Shown piece by piece: positions 9,052 through 20,012 of a stretch of 64,000 nt of DNA (the first letter of the stretch is position 1; each line of letters starts with the position of its first letter). This DNA is from Corynebacterium sputi DSM 45148 (lineage in GTDB: Bacteria; Actinomycetota; Actinomycetes; Mycobacteriales; Mycobacteriaceae), in the NCBI RefSeq assembly GCF_000427865.1, contig NZ_ATYV01000005.1, positions 107,998-171,997 on the forward strand. Reading direction: 5' to 3'. The notes under the pieces were generated by a model. The model had not been told where the DNA came from. It saw only the letters and a program-made list of their open reading frames with translations, and searched no databases. A program made the translations under genes and the position numbers.

Positions 9052-10164
9052 ATGAGGGTTCTGGCGGCGATGAGCGGCGGGGTCGACTCGTCGGTTGCTG
9101 CGGCACGTGCGATCGCGGCGGGGCATGACGTCACCGGCGTGCACCTGGCGTTGTCGAAGGACCCGGAGACATTGCGTGCCGGCTCGCGCGGCTGCTGTTC
9201 CCTGGAGGATTCCGGAGATGCTCGCCGAGTCTGTGACGCGTTGGGGATCCCGTTCTACGTGTGGGATTTCTCAGAGCGATTCCGCGAGGAAGTTATCGGC
9301 GACTTCACCGAGTCCTACGCACGCGGCGAGACCCCCAACCCGTGCCTGCGATGCAATGAACGAATCAAATTCCAGGCTCTGCTCGAGCGTGCTTTGGCGC
9401 TCGGTTTCGATGCCGTTGTCACCGGGCATTATGCGGTCTTGGACGAGGCGGGCCGGCTGCGTCGCTCCTCCGACGAGCAGAAGGACCAGTCCTACGTGCT
9501 GGGCGTGCTGGACCGTGAGCAGATGGCCAAGTCCTTGTTCCTCTGCGGCGACACTGACAAGCCGCAGATCCGCGAGGAAGCTCGAGAACTCGGCCTGACC
9601 ACGGCGAACAAGCCAGATAGCTACGACATCTGCTTCATCCCTGACGGCAACACTCAGGCATTTCTCGGTCGCTCCATTGGTATGCGACCCGGCGCGGTCA
9701 AGGACGGCGTGACAGGCGAGGAACTCGCTACCCACGAGGGCGTGCACCAGTTCACCATCGGTCAGCGCAAGGGCCTCGGTCTGCCGGGCCCGGCCAAGGA
9801 CGGTCAGCCGCGCTATGTCACCGGCATCGATGCTGAGTCGGGTGTGGTGACTGTCGGCCGTGCTGAGGATCTCAACATCCACACCCTGGAGGTTGACCGT
9901 GCGATCTGGCTGGAGGACCCTGCGGTCATCGCGGATGGCCCGTTGCAGGTCCAGGTCCGCGCCCATGGCAAGGCGCATCCCTGCCGCATCGAGATCCTAG
10001 AGGGCCCGACGAATTCGGAAACCGGTCGCGGTGGTGCATTCCGACTGCTTCTCGACGTCCCCTTCCGCGGCGTTGCCCCCGGCCAGGCCGCAGTCCTTTA
10101 TCGTCCGGATGCTGAAGGCGACATTGTGCTTGGCTCCGGCACGATCCGGGACACCGGAGCATGA
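9052..10164 (+). CDS. mnmA: tRNA-specific 2-thiouridylase MnmA (TrmU)
   Basis: 370 residues starting [14 protein letters not shown], with the PP-loop SGGVDSS at 8-14. Catalytic cysteines are in NPCLRCN (Cys98) and DICFIPDG (about Cys196), the pair that handles sulfur transfer onto U34 of tRNA-Glu, -Gln and -Lys. The C-terminal beta-barrel contains [14 protein letters not shown] and [18 protein letters not shown] at 9040-9044 supports the ATG at 9052; the longer open frame upstream lies inside the desulfurase gene. Its last bases overlap the next start (ATGA). Confidence 0.95.
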   Translation: MRVLAAMSGGVDSSVAAARAIAAGHDVTGVHLALSKDPETLRAGSRGCCSLEDSGDARRVCDALGIPFYVWDFSERFREEVIGDFTESYARGETPNPCLRCNERIKFQALLERALALGFDAVVTGHYAVLDEAGRLRRSSDEQKDQSYVLGVLDREQMAKSLFLCGDTDKPQIREEARELGLTTANKPDSYDICFIPDGNTQAFLGRSIGMRPGAVKDGVTGEELATHEGVHQFTIGQRKGLGLPGPAKDGQPRYVTGIDAESGVVTVGRAEDLNIHTLEVDRAIWLEDPAVIADGPLQVQVRAHGKAHPCRIEILEGPTNSETGRGGAFRLLLDVPFRGVAPGQAAVLYRPDAEGDIVLGSGTIRDTGA

Positions 10165-11198
10165 CCGGTTTTAGCGGTCTCGGGTCGATGCCGGGGACGG
10201 ATATGGCTGTTGCCGCTGATGTGATCGGCGGGGAGTCCACCGATGGTGAGGTCATCATCCCGTTGCTGCCGGCGCGTGGTCTTGGCGCGGATGCGGTTGG
10301 CCGTACCGGAGTGGTGCTGCAAGACGTGGTCCTTGATCGAGGACCACGTAGCTGGCGCATTGCTGACGGTCCCTCGCGGGTAACGTGGCAGGCCCGAGAT
10401 CTGCTGACTCGGGATCTCGATGTCTGCGAGGAGCTGTGGAACGGCGCTGCGGAGACGATTCGTTTTTCAGTGGTCGGTCCGTGGAGCTTGGGCGCGTCGG
10501 TGGAACTTCCCGGCGGGCATCGGATGCTTACCGATCATGGTTCGGTGCGGTTCTTGGCGGAGTCATTGTCGGCAGGTCTCGACCGGCTCCTTGATGATCT
10601 GGATCGCCGCTTCAGCGGCGCTCGCTACACCGTTCAGATTGACGAGCATCTGCTTCCCGACGTTCACCTCGGCCGAGTTCCCGACGCCGTCGGCACCAGA
10701 TTCCTCCGTCCAGTGGGCCATCGCGAGTTGTCCGACATGTGGCGCCGGATCACGGAGCCGCTGGCTGCGCGTGGTGTTCGCGTTGTGGTGCGCCCCGGCG
10801 GGAAGGTCTCGGAATTGTCGATGGAGGCGGTACGCGACTCCGGTGCGAACGCTCTGGCTGTTCGCGCGGATGCTGTGGTCGGCTCGACGGCCCTGGACAC
10901 CCTTGGCGCCCTCATCGCCGATGGTATTGATCTGGATCTCGGTGTTGTCCCCTCCGTACCGGACCGGGGAACTGACGATCACTCCGGAGCGTGGATCACC
11001 CCGGACGAGCGAACCGCTGCCAAGCGGGCCGCTCGGCTGTGGGATGAGTTGAGTTTCCCCCGAGTCGACATGATCGAGCGGATAAACCTCACACCGATGT
11101 CCGGCTTCGACCGCTCACCATTGAAATGGCCGGCGCCAGCCTTGCGGTGTGGGCGTTTGGCGGCTGACCTCGTGAATCGAGCCGCAGGCGACCTGTAG
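10161..11198 (+). CDS. MetE-fold protein lacking the zinc site (Rv3015c-like)
   Basis: 345 residues starting [20 protein letters not shown], overlapping the mnmA stop as ATGA. The sequence follows the C-terminal barrel of cobalamin-independent methionine synthase ([35 protein letters not shown], then [16 protein letters not shown]), the family to which M. tuberculosis Rv3015c at the same genomic place is assigned. The His-x-Cys zinc pair that activates homocysteine in MetE is not present, and only one Cys lies near the C-terminus. A methionine synthase reaction is therefore doubtful and the real role is unknown. The conserved mnmA-ligA neighbourhood suggests a housekeeping or tRNA-linked function, which is inference. 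Confidence 0.7.
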   Translation: MTGFSGLGSMPGTDMAVAADVIGGESTDGEVIIPLLPARGLGADAVGRTGVVLQDVVLDRGPRSWRIADGPSRVTWQARDLLTRDLDVCEELWNGAAETIRFSVVGPWSLGASVELPGGHRMLTDHGSVRFLAESLSAGLDRLLDDLDRRFSGARYTVQIDEHLLPDVHLGRVPDAVGTRFLRPVGHRELSDMWRRITEPLAARGVRVVVRPGGKVSELSMEAVRDSGANALAVRADAVVGSTALDTLGALIADGIDLDLGVVPSVPDRGTDDHSGAWITPDERTAAKRAARLWDELSFPRVDMIERINLTPMSGFDRSPLKWPAPALRCGRLAADLVNRAAGDL

Positions 11199-11312
11199 CC
11201 GACTCTTTTGCTGGCCGGATGCTCATCCGCGAGTCCCTGCCTGGCCAGGAGTACTTCTTGGATTAGAAGTAAATTCCTATCAATTGACCTGATAAAGTGC
11301 TGAGTGCACAAG

Positions 11313-11456
11313 GATCGGTGCAAGGGAATCCGGTGAAAATCCGGAACTGGCGCGCAGCGGTGAGAAGGGACCGACCCCACACGAGGCCACTGGATCACTC
11401 CGGGAAGGCGTGGGCGAGGGACTGACCTTCAAGTCCGAAGACCTACCGATTCATAG
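11313..11456 (+). ncRNA. Cobalamin (B12) riboswitch
   Basis: The leader of the binding-protein gene holds the hallmarks of a cobalamin aptamer in order: the GGTGCAAGGGAATCCGGTGA segment from 11317, the paired ATCCGG elements with GGAACTG, a central GCGCGCAGCGGTGAGAAGGGA, and the terminal B12 box AAGTCCGAAGACCTACCGA at 11431-11449. This predicts repression of the uptake genes when adenosylcobalamin is abundant. The ribosome site of the next gene lies about 50 nt downstream inside a short hairpin, suggesting translational control. Confidence 0.9.
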
Positions 11457-11493
11457 TCCACGTCATCGTCTCGCGCACAGACACTGACGGATC

Positions 11494-11507
11494 TCCACGA
11501 AGGTGGA
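11494..11507 (+). promoter_or_regulatory. Hairpin over the btuF ribosome-binding site
   Basis: TCCAC (11494-11498) pairs with GTGGA (11503-11507) across a GAAG loop, and the ribosome site AAGGTGG (11500-11506) lies within it, 7 nt before the ATG at 11514. It is a plausible expression platform for the upstream cobalamin riboswitch. Confidence 0.5.
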
Positions 11508-11513
11508 TTCCCC

Positions 11514-12587
11514 ATGCTTAAGAACAAGCGGTTCCTCGCGTCCACAGCCCTTACCGCCACCGCAGCCCTGGTCCTGACCGGATGCTCAAACACTGACACT
11601 GCGGCGACCTCCGCAGACGGAGAACTCACCGTCGAGAACTGTGGTGAAGAAGTCACCTTTGAGTCCGAGTCATCATTGCTGGCCTACGACGGCGGCATCA
11701 TCGCCATCGCACTTGCCGCCGGGGCACAGGACAACATCATAGCCGTGTCGAGCGTTGGTGATGACCGAGACACCTTGGCCGCGAAGTACGGGGCCGACGT
11801 GATCGACTCCTACGAAAGCGTTAGTGACCGGGCGCCGTCCCTGGAGCAGATCATTGCCCTCCAGCCGGACTACTACTTCGCAGGCTGGAACTACGGTATG
11901 TCTGACACCAACGGAGTCGACCCGACTCTCCTTGGCGACCGAGGCATCGGTTCTTACATCCTCAGCGAATCCTGCAGGCAGGACGGCACTACACAGCGAG
12001 GTGTCATGGACCCGTGGGAGGCCTTGGATGAGGACCTTCGCAACATCGGTCAGATCTCCGGCGACCCAGATATCGCCGAGTCAGTAATTGAGGACCAGAA
12101 CGAACGCCTGGCAGCATTGGCGGACGCAGCGCAGCCGGAGGAGGCCCCTAACCTCTTCCTCTACGACTCCGGCACAGACGCACTGTTCACCTCCGGCAAG
12201 TTCGGAGCCCCCGAGGTCATCATCCAGGCCGCTGGCGCCCGTAACCATGCCGACGGGATCGATGACACGTGGGTTCAGGTCGGCTGGGAGACCCTTGCTG
12301 CAGATTCTCCCGACGCCTTCGTCTTTGTCGACTACCCCGGTCAGTCTTTCGAGGAAAAGGTCGAACAGCTTAAGAACCACCCGGTGACCCGTGATCTGCC
12401 GGCGGTCCAAGAGGAGCGGTTCATCAACTTGCCGTACGCAATGTGGGTTTCTTCGCCCCTGAACGTTGACGCCGCTGAGATTCTCCGCAAGGCACTCGAG
12501 GAGTATGGCCTGGCCCCGGAGAGCGAGATCCAGCCTGAATTCGAATTGCCTGCCAGCGTCCCGGGCCAGGAATACCTGACCAAGTAG
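11514..12587 (+). CDS. btuF: Cobalamin ABC transporter substrate-binding lipoprotein
   Basis: 357 residues with a type II signal peptide (MLKNKRFLASTALTATAALV) and lipobox LTGC, giving an acylated Cys24. The mature part has the class III periplasmic binding fold: VSSVGDDRDTLAAKYGADVI, then SLEQIIALQPDYYFAG, then a C-terminal lobe with FVDYPGQSFEEKVEQLKNHP. This family binds cobalamin, heme or siderophores. The cobalamin riboswitch in its leader makes B12 or a cobamide the best guess. btuC begins 9 nt after its stop and btuD overlaps btuC, so the three form a btuFCD operon. Confidence 0.85.
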   Translation: MLKNKRFLASTALTATAALVLTGCSNTDTAATSADGELTVENCGEEVTFESESSLLAYDGGIIAIALAAGAQDNIIAVSSVGDDRDTLAAKYGADVIDSYESVSDRAPSLEQIIALQPDYYFAGWNYGMSDTNGVDPTLLGDRGIGSYILSESCRQDGTTQRGVMDPWEALDEDLRNIGQISGDPDIAESVIEDQNERLAALADAAQPEEAPNLFLYDSGTDALFTSGKFGAPEVIIQAAGARNHADGIDDTWVQVGWETLAADSPDAFVFVDYPGQSFEEKVEQLKNHPVTRDLPAVQEERFINLPYAMWVSSPLNVDAAEILRKALEEYGLAPESEIQPEFELPASVPGQEYLTK

Positions 12588-12596
12588 GCCCCGCAT

Positions 12597-13637
12597 ATGC
12601 TCAGAAAAGCAGGAACCCCGCTCTTATTAGTGGTGTTGCTGTGCGCACTGGCGGCGAGCTTCGTCATTTCGTTGACGTTTGGCTCGGTGTCGTATCCAGC
12701 CGGCGAGGTGTGGCAGGTTGTCCTGGCACACCTCTCTGGCGGGGAGTACCACGACCGCGCAATCAATGACATCGTCTGGGAACTGCGCGCTCCTCGAGGA
12801 CTGATCGCGATGATCGTGGGAGCCGGTCTGGCTCTGGCGGGCGTTGCGATGCAGACACTCGTCCGTAACCCACTGGCGGACCCGTATCTGCTCGGCATTT
12901 CCTCCGGCGCGAGCGTCGGTGCCACCGCCGTCATTACCTTCGGAGTCTTCTCCGGCTTTGGGGTGTGGGCACTCTCTGGTGGCGCGATGATTGGTGCGCT
13001 GGTGGCCACGGCCGTCGTCTACTTCGTCACAGTCATGCAAGGAGGCATCACACCACTTCGCCTGATTCTCTCTGGCGTAGTGCTCTCCTCGGCGTTTTCA
13101 GCAGTCGCAAGTCTCTTGGTCTTCCGAGCGCCGGATTCCCGAGCCGCCCAGGGCGTGATGTTCTGGATGCTCGGATCAGTCTCAGGAGCGCAATGGAACC
13201 GGGTATTGCTTCCGTTCGTGGTCGTGATTCTGTGCGGCGTCATCCTGTTCCTCATCAGCACGCGCATGGACGCCCTGTCCGCAGGGCCCGATACCGCAGC
13301 TGCACTCGGAGTAAGAGTTGGACTGCTGCGCAAACTCCTGTTTTTCCTGCAGGCAGTTCTCGTCGGCGCGATGGTCGCCGTCGCCGGAGGCATCGGCTTC
13401 GTCGGTCTAGTCATCCCGCACCTGGCACGCATGATGGTCGGATCACTGCATCGACGACTCATCCCCATCGCCGCGCTATCGGGAGCGCTATTCCTCCTGT
13501 GGGTCGATGTCCTCGCCCGTCTGATCGCACCTCCGCAGGAAATTCCGCTCGGAGTCGTTACAGGAGTCATCGGAGCGCCTGTATTCCTCCTACTGATGGG
13601 CAGAAAACGCTACCGATTCGGAGGTCAGTCTTCATGA
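12597..13637 (+). CDS. btuC: Cobalamin ABC transporter permease (BtuC/FecCD family)
   Basis: 346 residues with about ten membrane helices. Family motifs are present: LRAPRGLIAMIVGAGLALAG followed by MQTLVRNPLADPYLLGISSG (the NPLADP..LGISSGA hallmark), and GGIGFVGLVIPHLARM near residue 265, the coupling helix to the ATPase. The IPLGVVTGVIGAP..LL end is also typical. It should form a homodimeric channel for the substrate delivered by the lipoprotein upstream. Its ATGA stop overlaps the start of the ATPase gene, so the two are translationally coupled. Confidence 0.9.
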   Translation: MLRKAGTPLLLVVLLCALAASFVISLTFGSVSYPAGEVWQVVLAHLSGGEYHDRAINDIVWELRAPRGLIAMIVGAGLALAGVAMQTLVRNPLADPYLLGISSGASVGATAVITFGVFSGFGVWALSGGAMIGALVATAVVYFVTVMQGGITPLRLILSGVVLSSAFSAVASLLVFRAPDSRAAQGVMFWMLGSVSGAQWNRVLLPFVVVILCGVILFLISTRMDALSAGPDTAAALGVRVGLLRKLLFFLQAVLVGAMVAVAGGIGFVGLVIPHLARMMVGSLHRRLIPIAALSGALFLLWVDVLARLIAPPQEIPLGVVTGVIGAPVFLLLMGRKRYRFGGQSS

Positions 13638-14398
13638 AAAGGTTTGAGGTGAATGGGGTGGGGGTGAACGTCGGGAAGCGAAAGCTTTTGACCGACGTCA
13701 CCTTCACCGCCGAACCCGGAACGCTGACCGCCGTGGTGGGCATCAATGGCGTGGGCAAGTCGACGCTGATGCGCGCGCTGGCCGGCATCACCAAACCGGC
13801 TGAAGGGCACGTGCTTTACGACGCCCACAACCTCCACTCCCTCCGTCCTAGACTCCGTGCCCGACGCGTTAGTTACGTGGGACAGGAGGAGCGACCACCA
13901 GGGGAGCTGACCGTCGCGGAGTTTGTCGCTCTTGGTCGAATGCCGCATACAAGCGCGTGGGATCTTGGCGGTCATGACGGCGACACTGAGGTTGCTCGAG
14001 CCCTCACCATGCTCGACATCCAGCAACATGCGGATTCGATGTGTGACCAACTCTCCGGAGGCCAATCGCGCCGGGTAGTGCTCGCACGTGGCTTGGCGCA
14101 GGAGGCGGAAGTGCTGCTTCTCGACGAGCCGACGAATCACCTCGACATCCACCACCAGTTGCATCTGCTCGATGTACTGCGTGCCTCTGGGCGGACGGTG
14201 ATCGTGAATATTCACGACCTGGATCTAGCGATGTCCCACTTCGATCAAGTGGTGCTTCTCCACAACGGAACTGCCTCCAGCGTGGGCGCCCCAGAAGAGG
14301 TGCTGATCCCAGAGACCCTGCGCGAGGCGTTTAAGGTGCAGGCGCTGATCGCCAGGGTGGGGGAGCGACCGCACCTGATTATCGACTCAGTGAGTTAG
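13634..14398 (+). CDS. btuD: Cobalamin ABC transporter ATP-binding protein
   Basis: 254 residues from the ATG at 13634. Walker A GINGVGKST is at 36-44, signature LSGGQSRR at 140-147, Walker B VLLLDEPTNHLD with Asp164/Glu165, and the H-loop His in VNIHDLDLA. It is of the FepC/BtuD type. The longer open frame to the left lies inside btuC and is rejected. It is the last gene of the riboswitch-controlled unit. Its stop overlaps by 3 bp the stop of the convergent exonuclease gene. Confidence 0.9.
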   Translation: MKRFEVNGVGVNVGKRKLLTDVTFTAEPGTLTAVVGINGVGKSTLMRALAGITKPAEGHVLYDAHNLHSLRPRLRARRVSYVGQEERPPGELTVAEFVALGRMPHTSAWDLGGHDGDTEVARALTMLDIQQHADSMCDQLSGGQSRRVVLARGLAQEAEVLLLDEPTNHLDIHHQLHLLDVLRASGRTVIVNIHDLDLAMSHFDQVVLLHNGTASSVGAPEEVLIPETLREAFKVQALIARVGERPHLIIDSVS

Positions 14399-15072
14399 TA
14401 CATCGGCCACGTCTGAGGCAAATCGAAGTCGGAGACATCCCGACCCTTCTTCTCGAAATAATCCTTGAGGCTCTTGCGATCCTCGTAGTACGAGATGGCC
14501 TGCAATTCCATGAGCTCATCGCCGTCCATCTCGGCGATCTCCGGCCACTTCTTCGCCTGCATCCAAGCTAGGCGGGCCGCTGCGAGGGCGTCCTCAGTGG
14601 CATCGTGCGCGGCGTCCAGACGCACGTTGTAGTGCTCGCAGACACTGCCCAATGTGCGCTTGCCCCCGCGGTACTTATCGAACTTCTTGTCAATGACGAA
14701 GGGATCCACCACCAGTCCGTCGACGGTGAAGGACGGGTCTTGGGTGTGCAGGACTGATAAGTCATACGCGGCATTGAACGCGATGAGCGTGAATCCTTCG
14801 GACCAGCCCTTGCGGATACCAGCGATGGTCTCGGCGAGAACCTGATCGTGCGGAGCACCATCCTTGCGTGCCATCTCGGTGGTGATCCCGTGGACATTGG
14901 AGGCAGCCTCCGGGATCTCGACACCAGGATCAGCAAGGCGCAGCTCCTTCACCGGCTGCTGCCCCGAACGGAGGCTGACCAGCGCTGACGTCACGATCTT
15001 GCATTCTTTGGGATTGGTTCCGGTGGTCTCGAGGTCGAAGGCCATCATGGCACCCACATCAAATCGGCTCAT
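14395..15072 (-). CDS. DnaQ-like 3'-5' exonuclease (DEDD family)
   Basis: 225 residues from the ATG at 15072 (MSRFDVGAMMAFDLETTGT). DEDD catalytic residues are visible: Asp13/Glu15 in FDLETTG, the Asp of FNAAYDLSVL (Exo II), and His/Asp in AHDATEDALAA (Exo III). It is the size of a free-standing epsilon-type proofreading nuclease. Actinobacteria carry several, so whether this one serves the replicase is open. An upstream in-frame start at 15099 would add nine residues. It diverges from ligA and converges with btuD. Confidence 0.85.
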   Translation of the reverse strand: MSRFDVGAMMAFDLETTGTNPKECKIVTSALVSLRSGQQPVKELRLADPGVEIPEAASNVHGITTEMARKDGAPHDQVLAETIAGIRKGWSEGFTLIAFNAAYDLSVLHTQDPSFTVDGLVVDPFVIDKKFDKYRGGKRTLGSVCEHYNVRLDAAHDATEDALAAARLAWMQAKKWPEIAEMDGDELMELQAISYYEDRKSLKDYFEKKGRDVSDFDLPQTWPMY

Positions 15073-15153
15073 GGCGGTAACTCTAGCGACCAGCCTCAAG
15101 CGCGGTGTCAGGGTCAGCGGTTGATTGTGGAAGAACTACGGAATGGGGACAAC

Positions 15154-15159
15154 TACACT
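15154..15159 (+). promoter_or_regulatory. Leaderless -10 box of ligA
   Basis: TACACT ends 7 nt before the GTG at 15167, so transcription should begin at or next to the start codon. No ribosome site is seen upstream, consistent with a leaderless mRNA. Confidence 0.55.
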
Positions 15160-15166
15160 TGGCTAA

Positions 15167-17257
<2,091 letters not shown>

Positions 17258-17266
17258 CAAGTACGA

Positions 17267-17303
17267 CAAAACCCGCCGCAGGACCCAGGAGTCTGGCGGC
17301 GGG
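17267..17303 (-). terminator. Rho-independent terminator of the ACT-domain gene
   Basis: Read on the minus strand, 8-bp GC arms (17303-17296 with 17279-17272) are followed by GTTTTGT. It lies just past the stop of the minus-strand gene and close to the ligA stop, so it may act in both directions. Confidence 0.65.
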
Positions 17304-17315
17304 CGCAGTTGCTGG

Positions 17316-17984
17316 CTAGTTAACGATCGCTCCAACGATGTCGCCGATCCGACCAAGATGTTCGACCTCAGTGGCCAGGAAATCAGGTCCGCCCGGGCGA
17401 CCCATGATCAGCGTGTACCACTGGCCCATCGGGGCGGCCGCGAGAGACGACTCCATCACGGTCCAGGAATCCGGCAGCCAGTCATCGGTGTCCAATTCGA
17501 GGACGCGGGCGGAATCAACCGGGGAACTGTGCAGCACTCGGCCATCGTCCTCCGGAGCGGCATCGGAAGCGACGAGGCGACGGGAACCGTCACGGCCGTT
17601 CTCCAGGACCAAGGCCCAACCAGCCGTCATCGTCCCAGGCAAGCCGTCGACGAGCCCCTGGAAAGCCTGAGTCGCCTTCTTTGCCTTCGCGAGCTTCGCC
17701 AACATCCGAATCTGACCGCGTCGGTCGACGGTTCCAGAGAAAGGCCGGATCGAATCAACCTCAACGTCGTCGAGGGATTGGGCGGCGGTGATCAGTGCGT
17801 CGGGAAGTGTGTCGTGAGGGATATCGACGACCAGGTCGTCGATGACAGTGCCATCGGTGCCGTAGTCGACGACGTCGACGCTGCGGATGTCTCCGTTGAC
17901 TTCACCGAGCGCAGCAGCAAGATAACCCAGGGAACCCGGGATATCGGGGAGCTGAACCCGTAGCAGGTAAGTCATCAGTGTCAC
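17316..17984 (-). CDS. ACT-domain protein (Rv3013-like)
   Basis: 222 residues from a GTG at 17984, chosen because AAAGG lies 8 nt upstream; an internal ATG at 17975 (MTYLLRVQL) is an alternative. The N-terminus is an ACT module (LLRVQLPDIPGSLGYLAAALGEV, then IRSVDVVDYGTDGTVIDDLVVDIP). The C-terminal half (GWALVLENGRDGSRRLVASDAAPE) has no motif I recognise. M. tuberculosis has a similar ACT protein between ligA and gatC. The ligand is probably an amino acid by family, but its role is unknown. It diverges from gatC. Confidence 0.75.
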   Translation of the reverse strand: MTLMTYLLRVQLPDIPGSLGYLAAALGEVNGDIRSVDVVDYGTDGTVIDDLVVDIPHDTLPDALITAAQSLDDVEVDSIRPFSGTVDRRGQIRMLAKLAKAKKATQAFQGLVDGLPGTMTAGWALVLENGRDGSRRLVASDAAPEDDGRVLHSSPVDSARVLELDTDDWLPDSWTVMESSLAAAPMGQWYTLIMGRPGGPDFLATEVEHLGRIGDIVGAIVN

Positions 17985-18159
17985 CGTGGGAACCTTTCGA
18001 AGAAAATGGGCGAAGCCGCCCGATTAGCGACTCCAGGTTACATGCGGGGCTGACAAAAGCAGACAGCCCCAGGGAGGTTTGCCCCGATGCCCCGTCCAGA
18101 GGCAGCCGCGACTACCCTATGGGACGTACCCATACTGGATAAACGGAAAGGGGTCCCGC

Positions 18160-18459
18160 GTGCCCGCCATCTCGCGCGACGAGGTTGCACACCTCGCACG
18201 ACTGTCCCGTCTGGCGTTGACAGACACCGAAATCGAAGGATTCTCGGATCAGATCGACGACATCATCAACCACGTGCGGCAGGTGCAGGAAGTCCCGACC
18301 GAGGGTGTGGAGCCGATGAGCCACCCGTCCTCGTCGGCCGGTGTCATGCGCGAGGACGAGGTTCGTCCGACCCTCACCGCAGAGCAGGCCCTGGACCAGG
18401 CACCCGCATCGCAGGACCAGAAGTTCGAGGTTCCGCAGATCCTCGGTGAAGAGGAGTGA
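18160..18459 (+). CDS. gatC: Asp/Glu-tRNA amidotransferase subunit C
   Basis: 99 residues from GTG 18160 ([22 protein letters not shown]), with AAAGGGG 6 nt upstream. The N-terminal helix [10 protein letters not shown], the segment [13 protein letters not shown] and the [19 protein letters not shown] end match GatC, the strap that holds GatA and GatB together. A longer reading frame upstream lacks conservation. Its stop overlaps the gatA start (GTGA), so translation is coupled. Confidence 0.95.
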   Translation: MPAISRDEVAHLARLSRLALTDTEIEGFSDQIDDIINHVRQVQEVPTEGVEPMSHPSSSAGVMREDEVRPTLTAEQALDQAPASQDQKFEVPQILGEEE

Positions 18460-19961
18460 GCGTGACCGACAACAAGTACTTGGCCTCTGCCGTCGCAGAC
18501 GATGCGATCCTCGGCCTCACCGCCGCGGAACTGGCAGAGAAGATCCACTCCCGCGAGCTGACCTCTGTCGAGGTCACCGAGGCGTTCCTGGCCCGGATCG
18601 CGGATGTTGACGGAGACGTCAACGCATTCCTGCACGTCGGCGGCGAAGAGGCCCTCGCGGCGGCTAAGGCCGTTGACGAGTCCCTCGATCGCGGCGAAGC
18701 ACCCGCTTCCGCACTGGCCGGTGTTCCGCTGGCATTGAAGGACACCTTCACCACTGTGGATGCTCCGACCACCTGTGCGTCGAAGATCCTCGAGGGCTAC
18801 ATGAGCCCGTATGACGCCACCGTCACCCGCAAGCTCCGCGAAGCCGGAATCCCCATCCTGGGCAAGACCAACATGGATGAGTTCGCAATGGGCTCCTCCA
18901 CGGAAAACTCCGCGTACGGCCCGACCCACAACCCGTGGGACTTGGACCGCACCCCGGGCGGCTCCGGCGGCGGCTCCTCCGCAGCTTTGGCTTCGGCGAT
19001 GGCTCCGTTGGCTATTGGCACCGACACCGGCGGTTCCATCCGCCAGCCGGCCGCACTGACCAACACCGTTGGTGTGAAGCCGACCTACGGCACCGTCTCC
19101 CGTCAGGGCCTCGTTGCCTGCGCGTCTTCCCTGGATCAGGGCGGCCCGACCGCTCGCACCGTCCTGGACACCGCGCTGCTGCACGAGGTCATCGCAGGAC
19201 ACGACGAGGGTGATTCCACCTCGACCAAGCACGACATCGCCGATGTTGTCACCGCAGCACGCGAAGGGTCCTCTGGGGATTTGACGGGTGTGAAGGTGGG
19301 CGTCGTGAAGCAGTTTGATCGGGAGGGCTACCAGGACGGCGTCCTGGAGCAGTTCCGCGCCTCTGTCGACGCAATGCGTGAAGCCGGCGCCGAGATCGTC
19401 GAGGTCGATTGCCCGAACTTCGACCACGCGCTGTCCGCCTACTACCTGATCCTCCCGTGTGAGGTGTCCTCCAACCTCGCTCGCTTCGACGGCATGCGTT
19501 ACGGCATGCGCGAAGACGATGACGGAGAGCACTCGGCCGATCAGGTCATGGCCGCTACCCGCGCCGCCGGCTTCGGCGACGAGGTCAAGCGACGCATCAT
19601 CATCGGCACCTACGCCCTGTCGGTCGGTTACTACGACGCGTACTACATCCAGGCGCAGCGCGTACGTACCCTCATCCAGCAGGACTTCGACAAGGCCTTC
19701 GAGCAGGTCGACGTCCTCGTCTCCCCGACGACGCCCACCACAGCGTTCAAGCTCGGCGAGAAGAACGACGACCCGCTGGCGATGTACATGTTCGACCTCT
19801 GCACCCTGCCGCTGAACCTTGCCGGCATGTGCGGCATGTCCGTCCCGTCCGGCCTCGCGTCGGACACCGGCCTGCCCACCGGTCTGCAGATCATGGGCCC
19901 GCGCCACGGAGATGACCGCCTGTACCGCGTCGGCGCCGCCTTCGAGAAGATCCGCGGCTAA
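18456..19961 (+). CDS. gatA: Asp/Glu-tRNA amidotransferase subunit A
   Basis: 501 residues of the amidase-signature family. The Ser-cisSer-Lys triad is visible: Lys95 in PLALKDTF, cis-Ser170 in [10 protein letters not shown] and nucleophile Ser194 in [10 protein letters not shown]. It releases ammonia from glutamine and channels it to GatB, which amidates Glu-tRNA-Gln (and Asp-tRNA-Asn where used). The start GTG at 18456 overlaps the gatC stop; a second GTG two codons on is possible. gatB lies 4.5 kb downstream, separated by the MFS, pfkA and two hypothetical genes. Confidence 0.96.
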   Translation: MSVTDNKYLASAVADDAILGLTAAELAEKIHSRELTSVEVTEAFLARIADVDGDVNAFLHVGGEEALAAAKAVDESLDRGEAPASALAGVPLALKDTFTTVDAPTTCASKILEGYMSPYDATVTRKLREAGIPILGKTNMDEFAMGSSTENSAYGPTHNPWDLDRTPGGSGGGSSAALASAMAPLAIGTDTGGSIRQPAALTNTVGVKPTYGTVSRQGLVACASSLDQGGPTARTVLDTALLHEVIAGHDEGDSTSTKHDIADVVTAAREGSSGDLTGVKVGVVKQFDREGYQDGVLEQFRASVDAMREAGAEIVEVDCPNFDHALSAYYLILPCEVSSNLARFDGMRYGMREDDDGEHSADQVMAATRAAGFGDEVKRRIIIGTYALSVGYYDAYYIQAQRVRTLIQQDFDKAFEQVDVLVSPTTPTTAFKLGEKNDDPLAMYMFDLCTLPLNLAGMCGMSVPSGLASDTGLPTGLQIMGPRHGDDRLYRVGAAFEKIRG

Positions 19962-20012
19962 CTTCCCGGGTCCATGCCCGTGCCCCTCGGCGGTGGGGGT
20001 ACGGTACCCGGC

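Noticed and set aside
12965..13633. N-terminal extension of btuD
   Set aside because: Lies inside btuC in another frame; the ATGA junction at 13634 gives a full-length ATPase.
18249..19907. Long minus-strand ORF (552 codons) opposite gatC-gatA
   Set aside because: Repetitive Gly/Val/Arg composition typical of an antisense reading of a high-GC gene; gatA motifs on the plus strand are decisive.
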